This document shows positions 49,602 to 61,402 of a stretch of 64,000 nt of DNA, one piece after another (the stretch's first letter is position 1; every line of letters starts with the position of its first letter). Where the stretch lies: positions 1 through 64,000 of the forward strand of contig JAJEKB010021529.1 in assembly GCA_022393335.1 (NCBI GenBank), written 5' to 3'. The notes under the pieces are model-generated. The model searched no databases. It had not been told where the DNA came from and saw only the letters and a list, made by a program, of their open reading frames with translations. Source of the DNA: Macrotrachela quadricornifera. Its lineage: Eukaryota; Rotifera; Eurotatoria; Philodinida; Philodinidae. Position numbers and translations under genes: made by a program.

Positions 49602-50916
49602 TCAAATATTTGATAGTGAAGAGATGAAAATCGTTGTGTTAACATATGTACAGTGAATTCATCAAAAAGATCACGAGCACATTCTATTGAACAACTAAGT
49701 TTATTTGATGATTGATCATGAAGAATTGTAAGTGAAAAATCAAACTTGGCACTTGTTATTGATGTTTCTACTGGTTCAAGTAATGTATTATTGAGATTCT
49801 ACTGATTATCATCTTTGATAAGAGGAATAAAATTAAATACAGTTTCAAAAAAGGCAGGTGCTGGATGACCATTAACAATATGTTGAAGTGGATAATGTGA
49901 ATGTTCAAGTATTGACAAGAATTGATCTCGAACTTGTTTAGTTAGATTAGAAAATGAATCATTTGGATCAATTTGTATTCGATAAGGAAGAGTAGCAACA
50001 AACATTCCAATCATATGATGTAACTCAGTCTTATATCGATTTGCATTGATAAAAGCTATGCATAAGTCACGTTCTCTATTACTTAATTTGAAAAGAAATG
50101 CAAAGAAAATAGTTAGACCAAGTTGAAAAGGTGTAACTTGATGTGTTGATGCATAAGTCAAAAATGCATGAGAGAGATTATCATCAAAATCAAATTGAGC
50201 AATAGAGGCAAACCCGGATCGCTCATCAGATGATAATCGATGATGATCAACTGGTAAATCAAGATGTCGATCCAAATCATATCCATCAAGTTGTAAATCC
50301 CAAAAGACTTTAGATGTACTCATATCTGTTATTCGCTCGTATATTGAATAATCAATATATTTCAATGTATTAGAATCAAATGATAATAATCCATCTTGAT
50401 CATAAGCTGTTTTAAGATCATGAAGAAAAATAGTTGTTGATGCACCATCAAATGCTGAATGATGTAAATTGAAAATAATTAAATCATCAGATTGAAGAGG
50501 ATCATTATCATTAGCAATCGAAGATGTTTTTCGAATTATTTGACAATGAAGCATGCGACCATTTGTTAAATCGAATTCAAAAGAATAATCAATTCTTTCA
50601 TTTATAGCATCGTTTTCTGTAGGAATGATTATATCAAATCCATATACTTTTTGTTGTTCATGATCATTGTGAGAAGGCATTTCAAGTATGGATTGCATAA
50701 GCATACCATGTTTTATATCGAGACAGAGTGTTGTTCGAAGCGTTGTATGCTTATTAATAAGAGCATCGAGTGCTCGACGTAATCGTGCAATTGAGATAGT
50801 ACCATTTGATTGAATACGATACTTTAAAGGTATGTAATACATGATATTATCTTTGGTAGCTCCAAAACGAATTTGTTCATCGAGAAAGATACGTTGTTGA
50901 GCAAACGATGCTTGAG
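49602..50916 (-). pseudogene. NRPS condensation (C) domain
   Basis: The exon begins at 50916 after a 521-bp phase-1 intron, with ASFAQQRIFLDE (C1). The catalytic HHxxxDG motif is intact as HHSAFDG (50444-50464). Later motifs include IAFINANRYKTELHHMIGMF and VNGHPAPAFFETVFNF. An in-frame TAG at 49799-49801 interrupts the domain after IKDDNQ. The same frame then continues with NLNNTLLEPVETSITSAKFD into the C-A linker, so the stop is a simple nonsense change, not a natural end. C domains join the upstream carrier-bound acyl or aminoacyl group to the amino acid on the next carrier. Confidence 0.9.
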
Positions 50917-51438
50917 CTGTGTGTGAAAGAAATAACGAAGAAATCTTGATTGTGAGAAAAAAATGATAGAACAAGGAAACTTAAAACAGTGTATGGAAAT
51001 GCAACTAATAGTAAATCTTTTGAGAACGTTTAGGAAAATGTTTATGACTGTCTGACATTCATTGTAAGGAATTGATAAAAATGTCTATAAAAATTAAAAA
51101 ACTAAAAAGGGATTTTTATCGATTGTACTTTTACAAATTTTACTATGTAACGTCAGAAAATTGTTACTTCACAAGTATATGGTTAGCTTTAAGAATAACA
51201 ATAATGGTATTAAAAGGTTATGAAAAGATAGGTTGGCTCAAAATATATCGGATTATCAAGTTATTCAATGAAAATATTTCAAATATCTCTGAATGAAATG
51301 ATCTAATATAAAAACCCGAATATCTAACAAATTTTACAACATTGTTTTACTTGATATATCTATGGAAGAGCGATGCAAAAGGTTACTCTAGGTCGTGTAC
51401 ATTAGTTTATCTTTAATAATGTGTTTTAGTTAAATACC

Positions 51439-51720
51439 TTGAATGATATGCAATGGTACCCATGATATTTGGCTATTACATTCTACTTCATTACTTGACA
51501 TTGATTCTTATATCAGTCGAGCATGATCTGTAATAGTTGGATATTGAAAGAGTTGACCAATGCTGACTAAATGTGAATCAAAATTGAACATCATCTTGTA
51601 TCGATGGTATAGTTGTATTAAAACCAGAAAATGAAGCTCCTTCGGAAGTATTTGATCAGTAGATAGTTTAGAAGCTCACACAGGCTTCTAATGTAAAATG
51701 AAGTTTACGCTTTTCAGTAT
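51439..51720 (-). pseudogene. Decayed upstream carrier domain and PCP-C linker
   Basis: The frame LIQLYHRYKMMFNFDSH through SIGQLFQYPTITDHARLI is the second half of a carrier domain. Just before it, in a shifted frame, SEGASF keeps the phosphopantetheine serine context, and CELLN lies about 60 bases further up. A TAA at 51508-51510 follows ARLI, and the frame then continues to SQISWVPLHIIQ, ending at a GT donor at 51437. One base of the split codon here and two at 50916-50915 join exactly in phase with the C domain. This proves that the C domain was once preceded by another module. Nothing recognisable of that module remains further upstream. Confidence 0.75.
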
Positions 51721-52310
51721 TTCAATAGAAAATCTTATATGAATATTTAATTTAATCCTGTGGTGTATTTTATTTGATAGAGCATTCACTGGACTATCAA
51801 ATAGTCTATAATAATTGAGAAATGGGTTAAATTTTTATGAAAATATGAAGACTACAGTAGAAAGTATCAATTTTGACAATATCATTGAGTCGTTATTAGT
51901 ATGGTATTCATAACTTTTGCTATAAGATCAATCGTGCTAATATTCTGAATATAACAGTTTCAACTAACGGATTATTGATTTCATTAATAACATTCGAGAG
52001 TAAAAGTTTTTATCAGTATTACATTTTTCGATCCTCTGTTAGCCTCTCCTTTGAGAATATTGTTCATTCTCATAAGATGCCTAAATAAAAATAAAACTAT
52101 AATTTCTTCAATTCAAATATTACCTGAGTTGAAGTTATTGTCATTGCATCAAGATAGAATGATATTTGAATCGAATTTGATTGATATTGTCTTTGTGATA
52201 GAGCTTATTTGAATAAAATTATTATGAAACAAAAATATGTCCGAGTGATATTTATTTATACAGAAAACATTGAACCATCGTCTCTCAATCATACAATATA
52301 GAGAATACAT

Positions 52311-52454
52311 CCTATTTCGCGATGTTGAACATTGCGGAATTAGTTCCGGCCTCGGAATCAGTTCCATCGATTCCGGAAGTAGATGCTGTCTTGATTTAAT
52401 GCGTTTTCGCAATCGGTGGGACTAATTCCGCGATGTTCAACATTGCGGAATAGG
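52311..52454. mobile_element. Inverted-repeat MITE family H3, copy 1 (144 bp)
   Basis: The termini, CCTATTTCGCGATGTTGAAC on the left and GTTCAACATTGCGGAATAGG on the right, are imperfect inverted repeats about 40 bases long, extending to AATTAGTTCC/GGACTAATTCC. The second copy is at 62424-62642. No coding capacity. Confidence 0.65.
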
Positions 52455-53458
52455 ACGACTGCTTCATCTGAGTTCGCATTCTCAACAAATTTGAGATGCC
52501 ATCTAGTTTGTACTATGTGGCGTTACCAACAGACAGTCAGACAGACATAGGTGAATTTACGTACTGCACACCTTAGCTTTTCAGTCTAGGAAACATTGGA
52601 AATAGTATCATTGGATTCAGAATCAAATTTTACATCTAGCTCAAGTGGAATAGCGAATGCGGACATCATATACCGCTTAAATAGACCCTTTGAATCAGTA
52701 TTTCGAGGTAAACTGGTATTTTTTATCAGATAACCTGCATTGAAAATGGTACCGTTGGATTCAGAATGAAATTCTGCATCCAGCTCAAATGGATTTAGAC
52801 TCAGCTCAAGTGAGATAACGAATATTTCCTAAAAATATCGAATATGGTGCTAGGTTTCCCTACGTATTGCAAGCTGAATCTAAATAAACTATATAAGTGA
52901 AATGATATTCTCTTCTGTATTAATTCTTTTTTGAAACAAATTCATACTAACCATGACTCTCAGTATTAATGAACCACATTAAGTTCCATGTTGTCTCATT
53001 TCTTACTTTTCAAAGCTGAGATTCGGCTGCAATGATTCACTTATTATCTTCTATTCTTTGCTCATGTCTAGTCGTTCAGATCTTTCAAAGACCAGCTGAA
53101 AGAATCCGAACCACCATTATCAACTTCATACAATAGTCTCCTAATCAGTACTTTAATGAAAACTTTCTCATCACACAACTGTTATTTTGTTAGAAAAAAT
53201 CTTTTTGTTAAAAAAAAATTATTTTAAAAAAATTGAAAAATTAATAGTACCAATCCATTCTTCAACCCGAAAAACCGGTGGTCAAACTCTATAAAAAATT
53301 CATTTTTTTGTGAAAAAACCTTTCTTTTTACTAAAAAAAGTTATTTGTGCAAAATTTTGAAAAACTATTGTCACCAATCAATTCCTTGATACCGAAAACT
53401 TTTGGACAGTGAATCGGGCAAAGATTAATAGTTATTGTTATTAATAAAATTCATGCTT

Positions 53459-53550
53459 TTTTCTAATTGACTTGGACAGACACACAAACTTTATTATTTT
53501 TCAGCAGCATATTTTCTGCGATATAACAGTTTCTTTCAGAAAAGGGAATA
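53459..53550 (+). repeat. Dispersed repeat family R6, copy 6
   Basis: The order TTCTAATTGACTTGGACAGA, a variable middle and TTTCTTTCAGAAAAGGGAAT matches the other R6 copies. The preceding 250 bases share words with the right part of the LR repeat (14030-15440). Confidence 0.5.
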
Positions 53551-55045
53551 AGATAAATCTATCATTTAAAGTCATATTCATATAGTGTTTAGATCTCTAA
53601 TAAATGATAAAAATTAATTTGAAGTCATATTTTATGCATGAGAATATAAGAATATAAGAACATAATGTTTGACACTCGTCATGTTCCTTGTGTACGAAGC
53701 AATGCGAATAGAGAACTCATGCACTTCGGACCTCCATTTATTCTTTGTTTAAAATTATATATTTATCATAAAATCATATTGAAGTTGTGCAATAACATCT
53801 ATTATAATGGTGAAATCATAGGTAAGACATGTACAAAACGAAAAAAGAAAATACTATTTGACTAAAAGAACACGTGTTTTATTTATTAGGTTGAATATTT
53901 TTTTTCTATATTATAAGAGAATTTCTCGTTTTATTGATAATTATGTCTTTTAGATGAAAAACTTAGGAAAATCTATTCTTGTAATAATAACATGTAAAAT
54001 TGCATATTCACCGTCTATTTTTTTATTTATTTCGTTTATATATTTTCTAACAACTTATAATCGAAGTTATATCATTGAAATTGGAAAAATAGTAGCAACT
54101 AATATCATCATTTTTTTTATAAAATTACTGTTCAAATAAATCATTACTAGTTAGATAACTGAGAAAAAAATCTATTTTAGAAAATTTAGTATTAAGAAAA
54201 TTAGTCATATAAAAGTTTGAATATAATAGCAATATTAGAGATTATACGAAATTATCTAGAAAAATTACATTATATCGCATAATATTCCAAAAAAATAAAC
54301 TATTATGAAAGATATAAGCTTTTGAAAAAAGCTTCTCTTTCTCACTAATTAAATTTCGAATCAATGTTAAATTCTATTGATAATATTAGATGAAAAATCC
54401 ATTTGAATATATTTTCACAACTAATCTTCAAATGGAACATCTTACGTTTACGTATAATGAAAATCTGATTGATGTAATCTATTAACAAATGAAATTCTTA
54501 GTTAGCCAATGTACTGAGATAAAGGTATCTTAAAAAGTTCTCTGCTATTAAGATGTCCAAGGAACTTTAAGGTACGTATAACGATATTCTAGTGAATACC
54601 TTCATGGAAATCGTTTAGGAAATGGATACTTGAAGGTTCTAATCAAATACTCAATTGAATACTGTTGAGCAGTATTTGTTAGATTTCCTGTTGCCAAAAT
54701 TGAAGGATGTTGATGATCTAACCTAACTTTTAATTTTTTTCATTTTTGTTTTGTCTCAAAGAAATTTCCAAGATTTCGAAGATTTTATTTTATTTAATGT
54801 ATCCAATTCCGAAAATTCAAACAGGTTAAATTTCAATATCGGACCGGATTTAAGTTAGTTAGATCTTCTTCAATTTACTTCAGAATAGTTCTGTCTCAAT
54901 TTATAATCGAGGTCGGTATGTTCTCAGCTAGTAATAGTCAAGAGTACAAATGCACTGATTCTAATTCTAATTCTTGACTTGAAATTAATCAGAATTTATT
55001 CGAATTGAACAGAGAGTTGACATAAAATTTATTAGAACTAGTTAG

Positions 55046-55406
55046 AATTGGTCTCATACAGAAGAAGAATGTTGCAAAGTTGTATTATTTTTATAATCAA
55101 AGCTCGAATTGAGAACAAAAAAAATAGTATAATCAAAATCAATGCAACAAAATGTATTATAACAAAATTTTTTTCGGAAAAATCTCACTTCCACTCTCTT
55201 ACGGCTAAGCTTTCCGAATAAATTGGCTGAGTGGAGAGCATAGGAGTAAGCTTTTCCCGAAAAATGTTTTTTTGATCAAAAGATATTTGTTATAATGCAT
55301 TTTATTGCATTAATTTCGAATATGATATTTATTCTGTTCTCAATTTGAGCTTTGATTATAAAAACAATACAACCTTGAAATGTCTTCTTCTGTATGAGAC
55401 CCAATT
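55046..55406. mobile_element. Hairpin element, 361 bp
   Basis: AATTGGTCTCATACAGAAG at 55046 is inverted at the right end as CTTCTGTATGAGACCCAATT. The arms continue through TTTTATAATCAAAGCTC and AATTGAGAAC for about 110 bases, with small differences. There is no reading frame. Class is uncertain; the flanks do not show an obvious duplication. Confidence 0.6.
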
Positions 55407-57169
55407 TCATCAATTGGCAATGGTGCATCCCTAGTCAAGAAATAATCTAGAATAAAATTATTATAGTATGGAACAATCATAATTTCATGTGTTTTGCCGA
55501 ATTGTTTGTATGGATCCGTGTGTGTACAATATAAAACAGTGAATGAACAGTTGATACATAGGATGCGGGAAATCTCGGATACCCTGTAGAGCTTCTCTCG
55601 CTAAACCGGTAACGAAAACACGAATGGGACTACTTTAAATCTTTTATAAAACTGAAATTCATGAACTGAATTTCAATATTAGGATGTAGGTTCATGTGTT
55701 ATTCTATCCAGATGAACACTACAATGATCGCTGCTAGTCAATCAATTAGCAATTTTCGAAGAAAGTAGAGATTGTTCTCGCGGAATTTGTTTGTATTCCA
55801 TTTGTGTAAAGTTACAGTAGTAAAGAACAACACAAAATTAGAATAAACCTTGATTAAAATCGGCCTATAAAGAGGTTGTAACTCGAAAACACTAACTAAT
55901 TACCAACTTTGTTCAAATACAGTAACAAGTAGTCAAAGTAATTTTTAGGATGATCAATTTCGTTATATTCTATTTGAATAATTTTCAAAATGATAAAGAA
56001 CCACGTTATTAGAGAAGAATTTACATTGATCAATCATTATCTGAATTAATTAATTTGGTAATTCCAAGGGCAATAAACTAGTTTTCGATATGGAAAATCA
56101 CTTGAAATCCAAAATCAGTCTGTTCTCATTTGATTGCTTTCTTGTATTTGTTAAAAAAGTTCCGAAAATCGGATTAAATCTGCTCACTAGAATTTCTGTT
56201 AAGTATTCATTCAACGTTTTGTTTTGCAGAAAAACAGATGTATAAGCAACTAGTTTTTTTTACGTTTCAAGGGTGTTCTCTACATATGATTGTAGGTTTA
56301 TGAATGATACGAGAAAAGACTTCTGAGAAGTGGAAAGAATAGGATAGACTCTAGTAAATTTCTTATAAAATACTTCACGAAATCATAGAATGCTTCTCAA
56401 GAAAACCGAATGAAATGTTCAAAAATCTACGAAATCCTTCTGAAATCACTTGAAATCCATACGAGATGTGCATGAAACCGATAGGAAATGTACTGTAGTT
56501 GTGTGAGAATTTATTGAAATATCATTGGTCATAAATGTTGGTGAATTTCTCTTTGACTAATCATGAGAAAGTACGCGAAGAATCGTATTCATTAGAACTA
56601 GAGCTTAGGAGAAATTTTATAATGAGCTTTGGAACAGAAATGCTATCAAGGTTTTGAGGAATTTAAGTGATCTCTAGTAACTGGATACGATGTGAATTCT
56701 GCCGGGTTATGGCGTCGATCAGCATTGTTTCTTGGAGTTAACTCTACGATCCGATGATTATCCTATGGGATACTGAAGTGATTTAGAAAATTTGATTGAT
56801 TACAGTACGGGTTAATTCCAACAGGAATACTGCTCCCATCTTCTGTGTTTTTTTTCGACCGTTTTCGTTTGAACCTGGACTGGAAATGGCGAGAAAAGAC
56901 CTAATTTCCTGCTGAATCTATCCACTAGAATGATCAATCTCAGTACCTATATCAAGTATTTTGTTGAGGCTTCCTCTAGGGTAATGCCCAACAATTCTAA
57001 TTCAAATAGAAATATAATCAAATTCATTTTTCTTTTAATATCTAATCGACTTAAAAGAGTTAATATAAAATTTAAAGATAAAATCAATATATTCGAATAA
57101 TCCAGTATTTTTATAATTAATTAGTGTATTGATCATCGAATAGAATGAATAAACTTTCTTTTAGACATA

Positions 57170-57969
57170 CAGGGTGTTTCATAATTTTCGACCCCCTTTT
57201 TATTGTTCTTCTATAACTGCCATATCCAATGTTGGAGAGATATTGGCTATATATTTTTGAAGAGCAACATCTAAGCTATCAATCAAAAAAAAAATTATCC
57301 AATTTGCATGAACCCTAAGAAAGACCTACGATGATAAAAATTTTGAAAAAATTCTGTCAACTGCAGTTTTACTCATTTTCTACAGAGAATGACCCTTTCA
57401 GTATTTTGTAAATATCTCGCTCACTTTTTTATGCTTTGACTAGAAGTTTTTCCCGAAAGATAGCGCGTGAAATTCTCTACAAAATCAGTTCTTCAAAAAG
57501 ATAACTGGAAAACAATATCTGATTATCAGCACTACGATTCAGAAAGATCCACTTTCACAAGCACTTTTTACAAAACAAATTATTTCGCGTTTTCTAACTA
57601 AACACCTTTCAGGCCATTCTAAATTATCCTTTGGAAGAGCTGGTTTTATTGAATTTTGTAGAGAATTTCAGAGGCTATCTTTCGGGAAAAACTTCTAGTC
57701 AAAGCATAAAAAAGTGAGCGAGATATTTACAAAATACTGAAAGGGTCATTCTCTGTAGAAAATGAGTAAAACTGCAGTTGACAGAATTTTTTCAAAATTT
57801 TTATCATCGTAGTTCTTTCTTAGGGTTCATGCAAATTGGATAATTTTTTTTTTTGATTGATAGCTTAGATGTTGCTCTTCAAAAATATATAGTCAATATC
57901 TCTTCACCATTGAATATGGCAGAGATAGAGGAAAAATAAAAACGGGGTCGAAACTTATGAAACACCCTG
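57170..57969. mobile_element. Palindromic MITE, 800 bp, CAGGGTG termini, TA-flanked
   Basis: The ends are CAGGGTGTTTCATAA and TTATGAAACACCCTG, with TA on both sides (57168-57169, 57970-57971). The two arms are near-complete reverse complements over about 330 bases each, for example CTTTGACTAGAAGTTTTTCC against its inverse, with a short unpaired centre near 57500-57640. No coding frame. CAGGGTG-type ends with TA duplication fit the Tc1/mariner superfamily. Transcripts would form a very long hairpin. Confidence 0.85.
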
Positions 57970-58207
57970 TAATGTGGTATTAAGAGGAACTATATCGCGT
58001 CTCGAAAGAATTCTGCTATATAGATTGAATTTATTTCTTTAGAGAAAATATTAAATATAAATTTTATTGATAAAAGAAAAATCTTGAATATATATAAAAT
58101 AAATTTCGAACAAATTATGAATAATAGATGAATAAATGTTATTAAAGTTGTATCTAAAGATTTCTTGTTAGTTAATTGATACAAAATATTTAGATTAAAA
58201 TAAAATG

Positions 58208-59256
58208 TTAACGAAGCCTATAAACTTTATTATGAATTGTATTATAAAGATGATCTGTTTTTATATCAGTTTGAAATTCTTCTTTCCAAATATCATCTGT
58301 TTTCTTGCGTGTTTTTTCCATATTATCATCTTCAATCATAGGCCAAGGAGAATGATAAATAACATATCCAACAAGACGATTACAATCATTTATATAATTT
58401 AATGGCTCTTGCATATGTGAATGCCAAATAATATCAATCTAAAGAAAAATAAATAAACCTATTTTATTTAATAATAAATAAATGTATTACCGCATATGTT
58501 GGAGGTACAAAACCATTTCCATCTTTTAATGGATATTTCGCTGCCATATATAAAAATCGTTCATAGGATTTTTTTAATCTTTTCATTGCTGCTGAATTTA
58601 AATTGATTTCATTTTGGTCATAATAATTATAATTTTGAGTCGAGACGGTTTTCGAAGATTCACGCATAAATTGTTTACACATATTTAGCCAATCCATATC
58701 TAAGATAATATCACCTTCAGTAAATGAAAATGAATTTTCATAAACTTTAGGTGATTGAGATAAAAATTGAAAATATGTTTCATCCCAATATAAATAAGTT
58801 CGGTTAGTTTTACTAGTTAAACGAAAATATTCAACATAGGAATTTGATTGAACTTTATTTTCGATATTATCTAATGGTAATGGACAATATTGTTCATTGA
58901 ATCGTTGTTCATATAATTGACATGTATCTTTAAATGCTTGTTCTTTGAAAAATTCTTCAATATCATTCAAAAGTAATGAATGATCAATAATTCGTCGAAA
59001 TAAACGAATACAATCATTTTTATACATTTCAGGTCGAAGTAAATGTGTTTGCCAAATAATTTCAATATCTAATGTTGGTATTAAAAGAATATTTTGTGAT
59101 TGAGATGATTTTAATTGCATAAAATTATAATATCTTCTAATCATTTGTTTAAGAATAGGTGAATATTTCCATTCTTCTTTAAATTTTGATGCTTTTTCTA
59201 AGAGTTTTAGAAGTTGTTGAGCTGTATTATCAATATCAACTGACAATTTTATTGTT
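58208..59256 (-). CDS. GRDP/DUF1399-like (glycine-rich domain-containing) protein, 5' end unresolved
   Basis: Two exons are supported, 59256-58491 and 58438-58208, joined in phase across a 52-bp GT-AG intron. The hallmark DUF1399 pattern, a histidine-containing core followed by P..Y..DC, occurs twice: TLDIEIIWQTHLLRPEMYKNDC-like in the first exon, and IDIIWHSHMQEPLNYINDC just after the intron. The second is followed by a YHSPWP motif. About 330 residues are read before the TGA-free end at VYRLR and TAA. An acceptor-like TCTTTTAG lies at 59257-59264, and the frame enters the exon in phase 2. An earlier exon with the start codon is therefore expected but was not found. The first in-frame ATG inside the exon is about 35 codons in. 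The molecular role of the family is poorly defined; plant members affect growth and stress responses. Confidence 0.75.
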
Positions 59257-59264
59257 CTAAAAGA

Positions 59265-60450
59265 TAAATAAATAAAATGTCATTCTGTTTGATATTTTGA
59301 ATTTTGGTACTATATATAATCGATATTCTGTTGAATTCATCAGATAAGTTTAAACCAATATTATTCCAAATATATATGATTTAGTTTATTAACTTATGAA
59401 TTTTTCTTCTATTTTATATTTAAGAAAAGAATGCATTCGATTATCTGTTGAATAATTCAGCAATAAATAGTGTTAGAGAGAAGATAGATTTGAAAAGAAG
59501 TCCACTTAAAAATCGAAATGTTTTCTAAGAGATTGTACTAGTATTATGGATAAATACTGTGTAGTTCCTTTGGTTAGGATATATTTTCAATTTGAACGCG
59601 TCGATATTGTAGTCCAGTATCGACTTTATATTTTATGATATTTTTCAACATTTTCGAACTTTTCTTAGACGGCCGTGTCACATATATTTGTGTATTCGTC
59701 TACTTTATGTCTTATTTTCAAGCAAAGAACTCCAATAATGAAATAGCCTATGGATATTTTAACTAGACTTGACTTATACATTACTTCTGATAGTACTCTG
59801 AATCTATCTGTCACAGTATTTGATGATCTCCATATTGTGTTTCTTATCTCTGTAATGATTCCGAGAGTCTGTTTGTCATGATCTGTGATGTTCTGCGATG
59901 ACTTGTATCGTACAACATTTGATCCTGTTGATATCGATCTGTAGAAGAGGGAGTGTAAGTTTTTACTTTATATACTAACAATACTCCTTTTAAATCGCAT
60001 TTCAGAAAAAAAGATAATCACTTTACTCAACTTTAAATCCTACTTGGATATTTAGTAGAAAATCAAATTACGAAATTTCGATTGACAACTTTGTTCATAC
60101 ATGAGACTAATGTCCTACAGAATGTTCTGGAAAATGTTGAAAAGTTCGAAAGTGGTCTAAGGTAAAATTTTCGTATAATTCATGTTACAAAAATACTCGG
60201 AAACAGAAATTTGGTCGTACAGGTTTCCGTAATAGGCTTTTAGAGAATAAGGGTGAGAAGGATAAAGCGGATGGCAGGAATTCCACGGAAAAGAGATGTT
60301 GCAATACCTAAATCTACATTAACTCCCTTTATTTTTGTATTATTAAAAATTCTCTTATCTATCTCATTAGTCTAGATAATTTGTAATGTATTAAAATAAA
60401 AGATTAATTCTAAGAAAATATTTTCAATAAAATCTATTCAATTGAAATCA
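59265..60450. other. Spacer between GRDP-like and F-box genes
   Basis: This spacer should hold the missing first exon and promoter of the GRDP-like gene. I found a minus-strand ATG near 59340 followed by a GT donor, but its phase does not join to the downstream exon. No other feature is evident. Confidence 0.35.
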
Positions 60451-60454
60451 TTTC

Positions 60455-61013
60455 TTACATATCTGGTGATAGGTTCGGATGTTGAGTAAATCCACCAATA
60501 GATTCAAACTGATGATTATTTGTCGGTCGAACAGGATATAATGGAGGTGAACATCGAACACATGCAGTTGTAGTCCATTCACCTATAATTTGTAGTTTTA
60601 TATTGCGTAAATATTTTTCATGCATCCAATCCATATAAATTTGTTTAAATGTTTTTGAATATAATTTTGTTGATGCTATTCAAATAATTTTCACTTATTA
60701 ATATATAGATAAAAATAAATCATAACTTACTATTGCATTTTAATTTCCATATATCATCTTGATCAGCAATCATTTTAAATAATCGACAAACTAATGATAT
60801 ATTACATAAATCTGGTACAGAAAGTAATTTAAATATGCGTAATAAAATTTCATTAGGAATTGAAACAAGTGAAGATTGAGAGAGAGCATCTCGTGTTTCA
60901 TTTGATGGCCATACATGTTTCCATGTAACATTAGGTATACTAGCCTGTTTTTCTTCTGATTCACTAGAACTAGTATCAGTTTTTTCCATGATCTTGTCAA
61001 CTAAACGCTTCAT
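60455..61013 (-). CDS. F-box protein (two exons)
   Basis: Exons 61013-60731 and 60675-60455 join in phase 1 across a 55-bp GT-AG intron and encode 167 residues. Residues 1-45 are Ser/Glu-rich. The F-box spans about 50-93 (SIPNEILLRIFKLLSVPDLC, NISLVCRLFKMIADQDDIWK) and would bind Skp1 to recruit a target to an SCF ubiquitin ligase. After it, SKTFKQIYMDWMHEKYLRNI and a short tail with CVRCSPP follow, ending at TAA 60455-60457. No leucine-rich or WD repeats are present, so the target-binding part is short and of unknown specificity. It is intact, with a clear ATG start. Confidence 0.85.
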
Positions 61014-61402
61014 TATATAATCTAAAACAAAGATTTATAATTTTCTTTAGCTAAAAAGCTTTTGTAAACGATGTTTATTATTATTATTTACAAAATTATA
61101 TTCATGAATTCATTGTTTCTAAGAAATGTAAATTTTCGACTTAATATTACGATATGTAATAATGTGAGATTCTTTTTCTTAACAACAGAACTGAGATAGA
61201 AAAAAAGACACAAATGTCGCGATGAACATATTAATAAGAAGAAATGTAAGAATCAAAACGTGTCATAGAAACAAGAATAGAACAATTATAAAAATGAAGA
61301 ACACATAATGAAAAGCATTATAACATCAAATTATTGATCGAACAATAAACGTGAAATTGAATAAGATAATATCATTTTAATGATCACTAGGTAAAACTAC
61401 TT
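61014..61402. other. Upstream region of the F-box gene
   Basis: AT-rich DNA with no gene; presumably the promoter of the F-box gene. No motif could be singled out by eye. Confidence 0.3.

Larger units (their letters stand above)
43293..51720 (-). pseudogene. NRPS-like gene with Pls/PosA-type membrane tail, inactivated
   Basis: Reading right to left, the relic holds a decayed carrier domain, a condensation (C), an adenylation (A) and a carrier (PCP) domain, then transmembrane segments alternating with left-handed beta-helix acyltransferase-like repeats. This order is that of bacterial Pls/PosA-type synthetases, where the tail domain acts after amino acid activation on the carrier arm. GT-AG introns (51437-50917, 49326-49279 and 44588-43497) show it lives in a eukaryotic nuclear genome; a bacterial or fungal origin by transfer is inferred. 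Lesions: in-frame stops at 51508-51510, 49799-49801, 46904-46906 and 45450-45452; frameshifts near 49380 and 46080; a mariner insertion at 47827-49068; and a shortened A-domain centre. No intact product can be made from this copy. Bdelloids are known to carry many acquired NRPS genes, so intact relatives probably exist elsewhere in the genome. Confidence 0.9.
51725..58200. other. Gene-free stretch between the NRPS relic and the GRDP-like gene
   Basis: No gene is supported. It contains MITEs and inverted repeats listed separately (52311, 53459, 55046, 57170). A donor-like CAGGTAAT word on the minus strand at 52123-52130 has no convincing exon. The stretch 56330-56530 has loosely repeated TGAAATC words. 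The open frames at 53665-54139 are unrecognised. The rest is AT-rich and unremarkable. Confidence 0.4.

Noticed and set aside
49598..49801. The TAG at 49799 as the natural end of the condensation protein, or an intron there
   Set aside because: The same frame continues with typical C-A linker sequence, and no GT donor precedes it.
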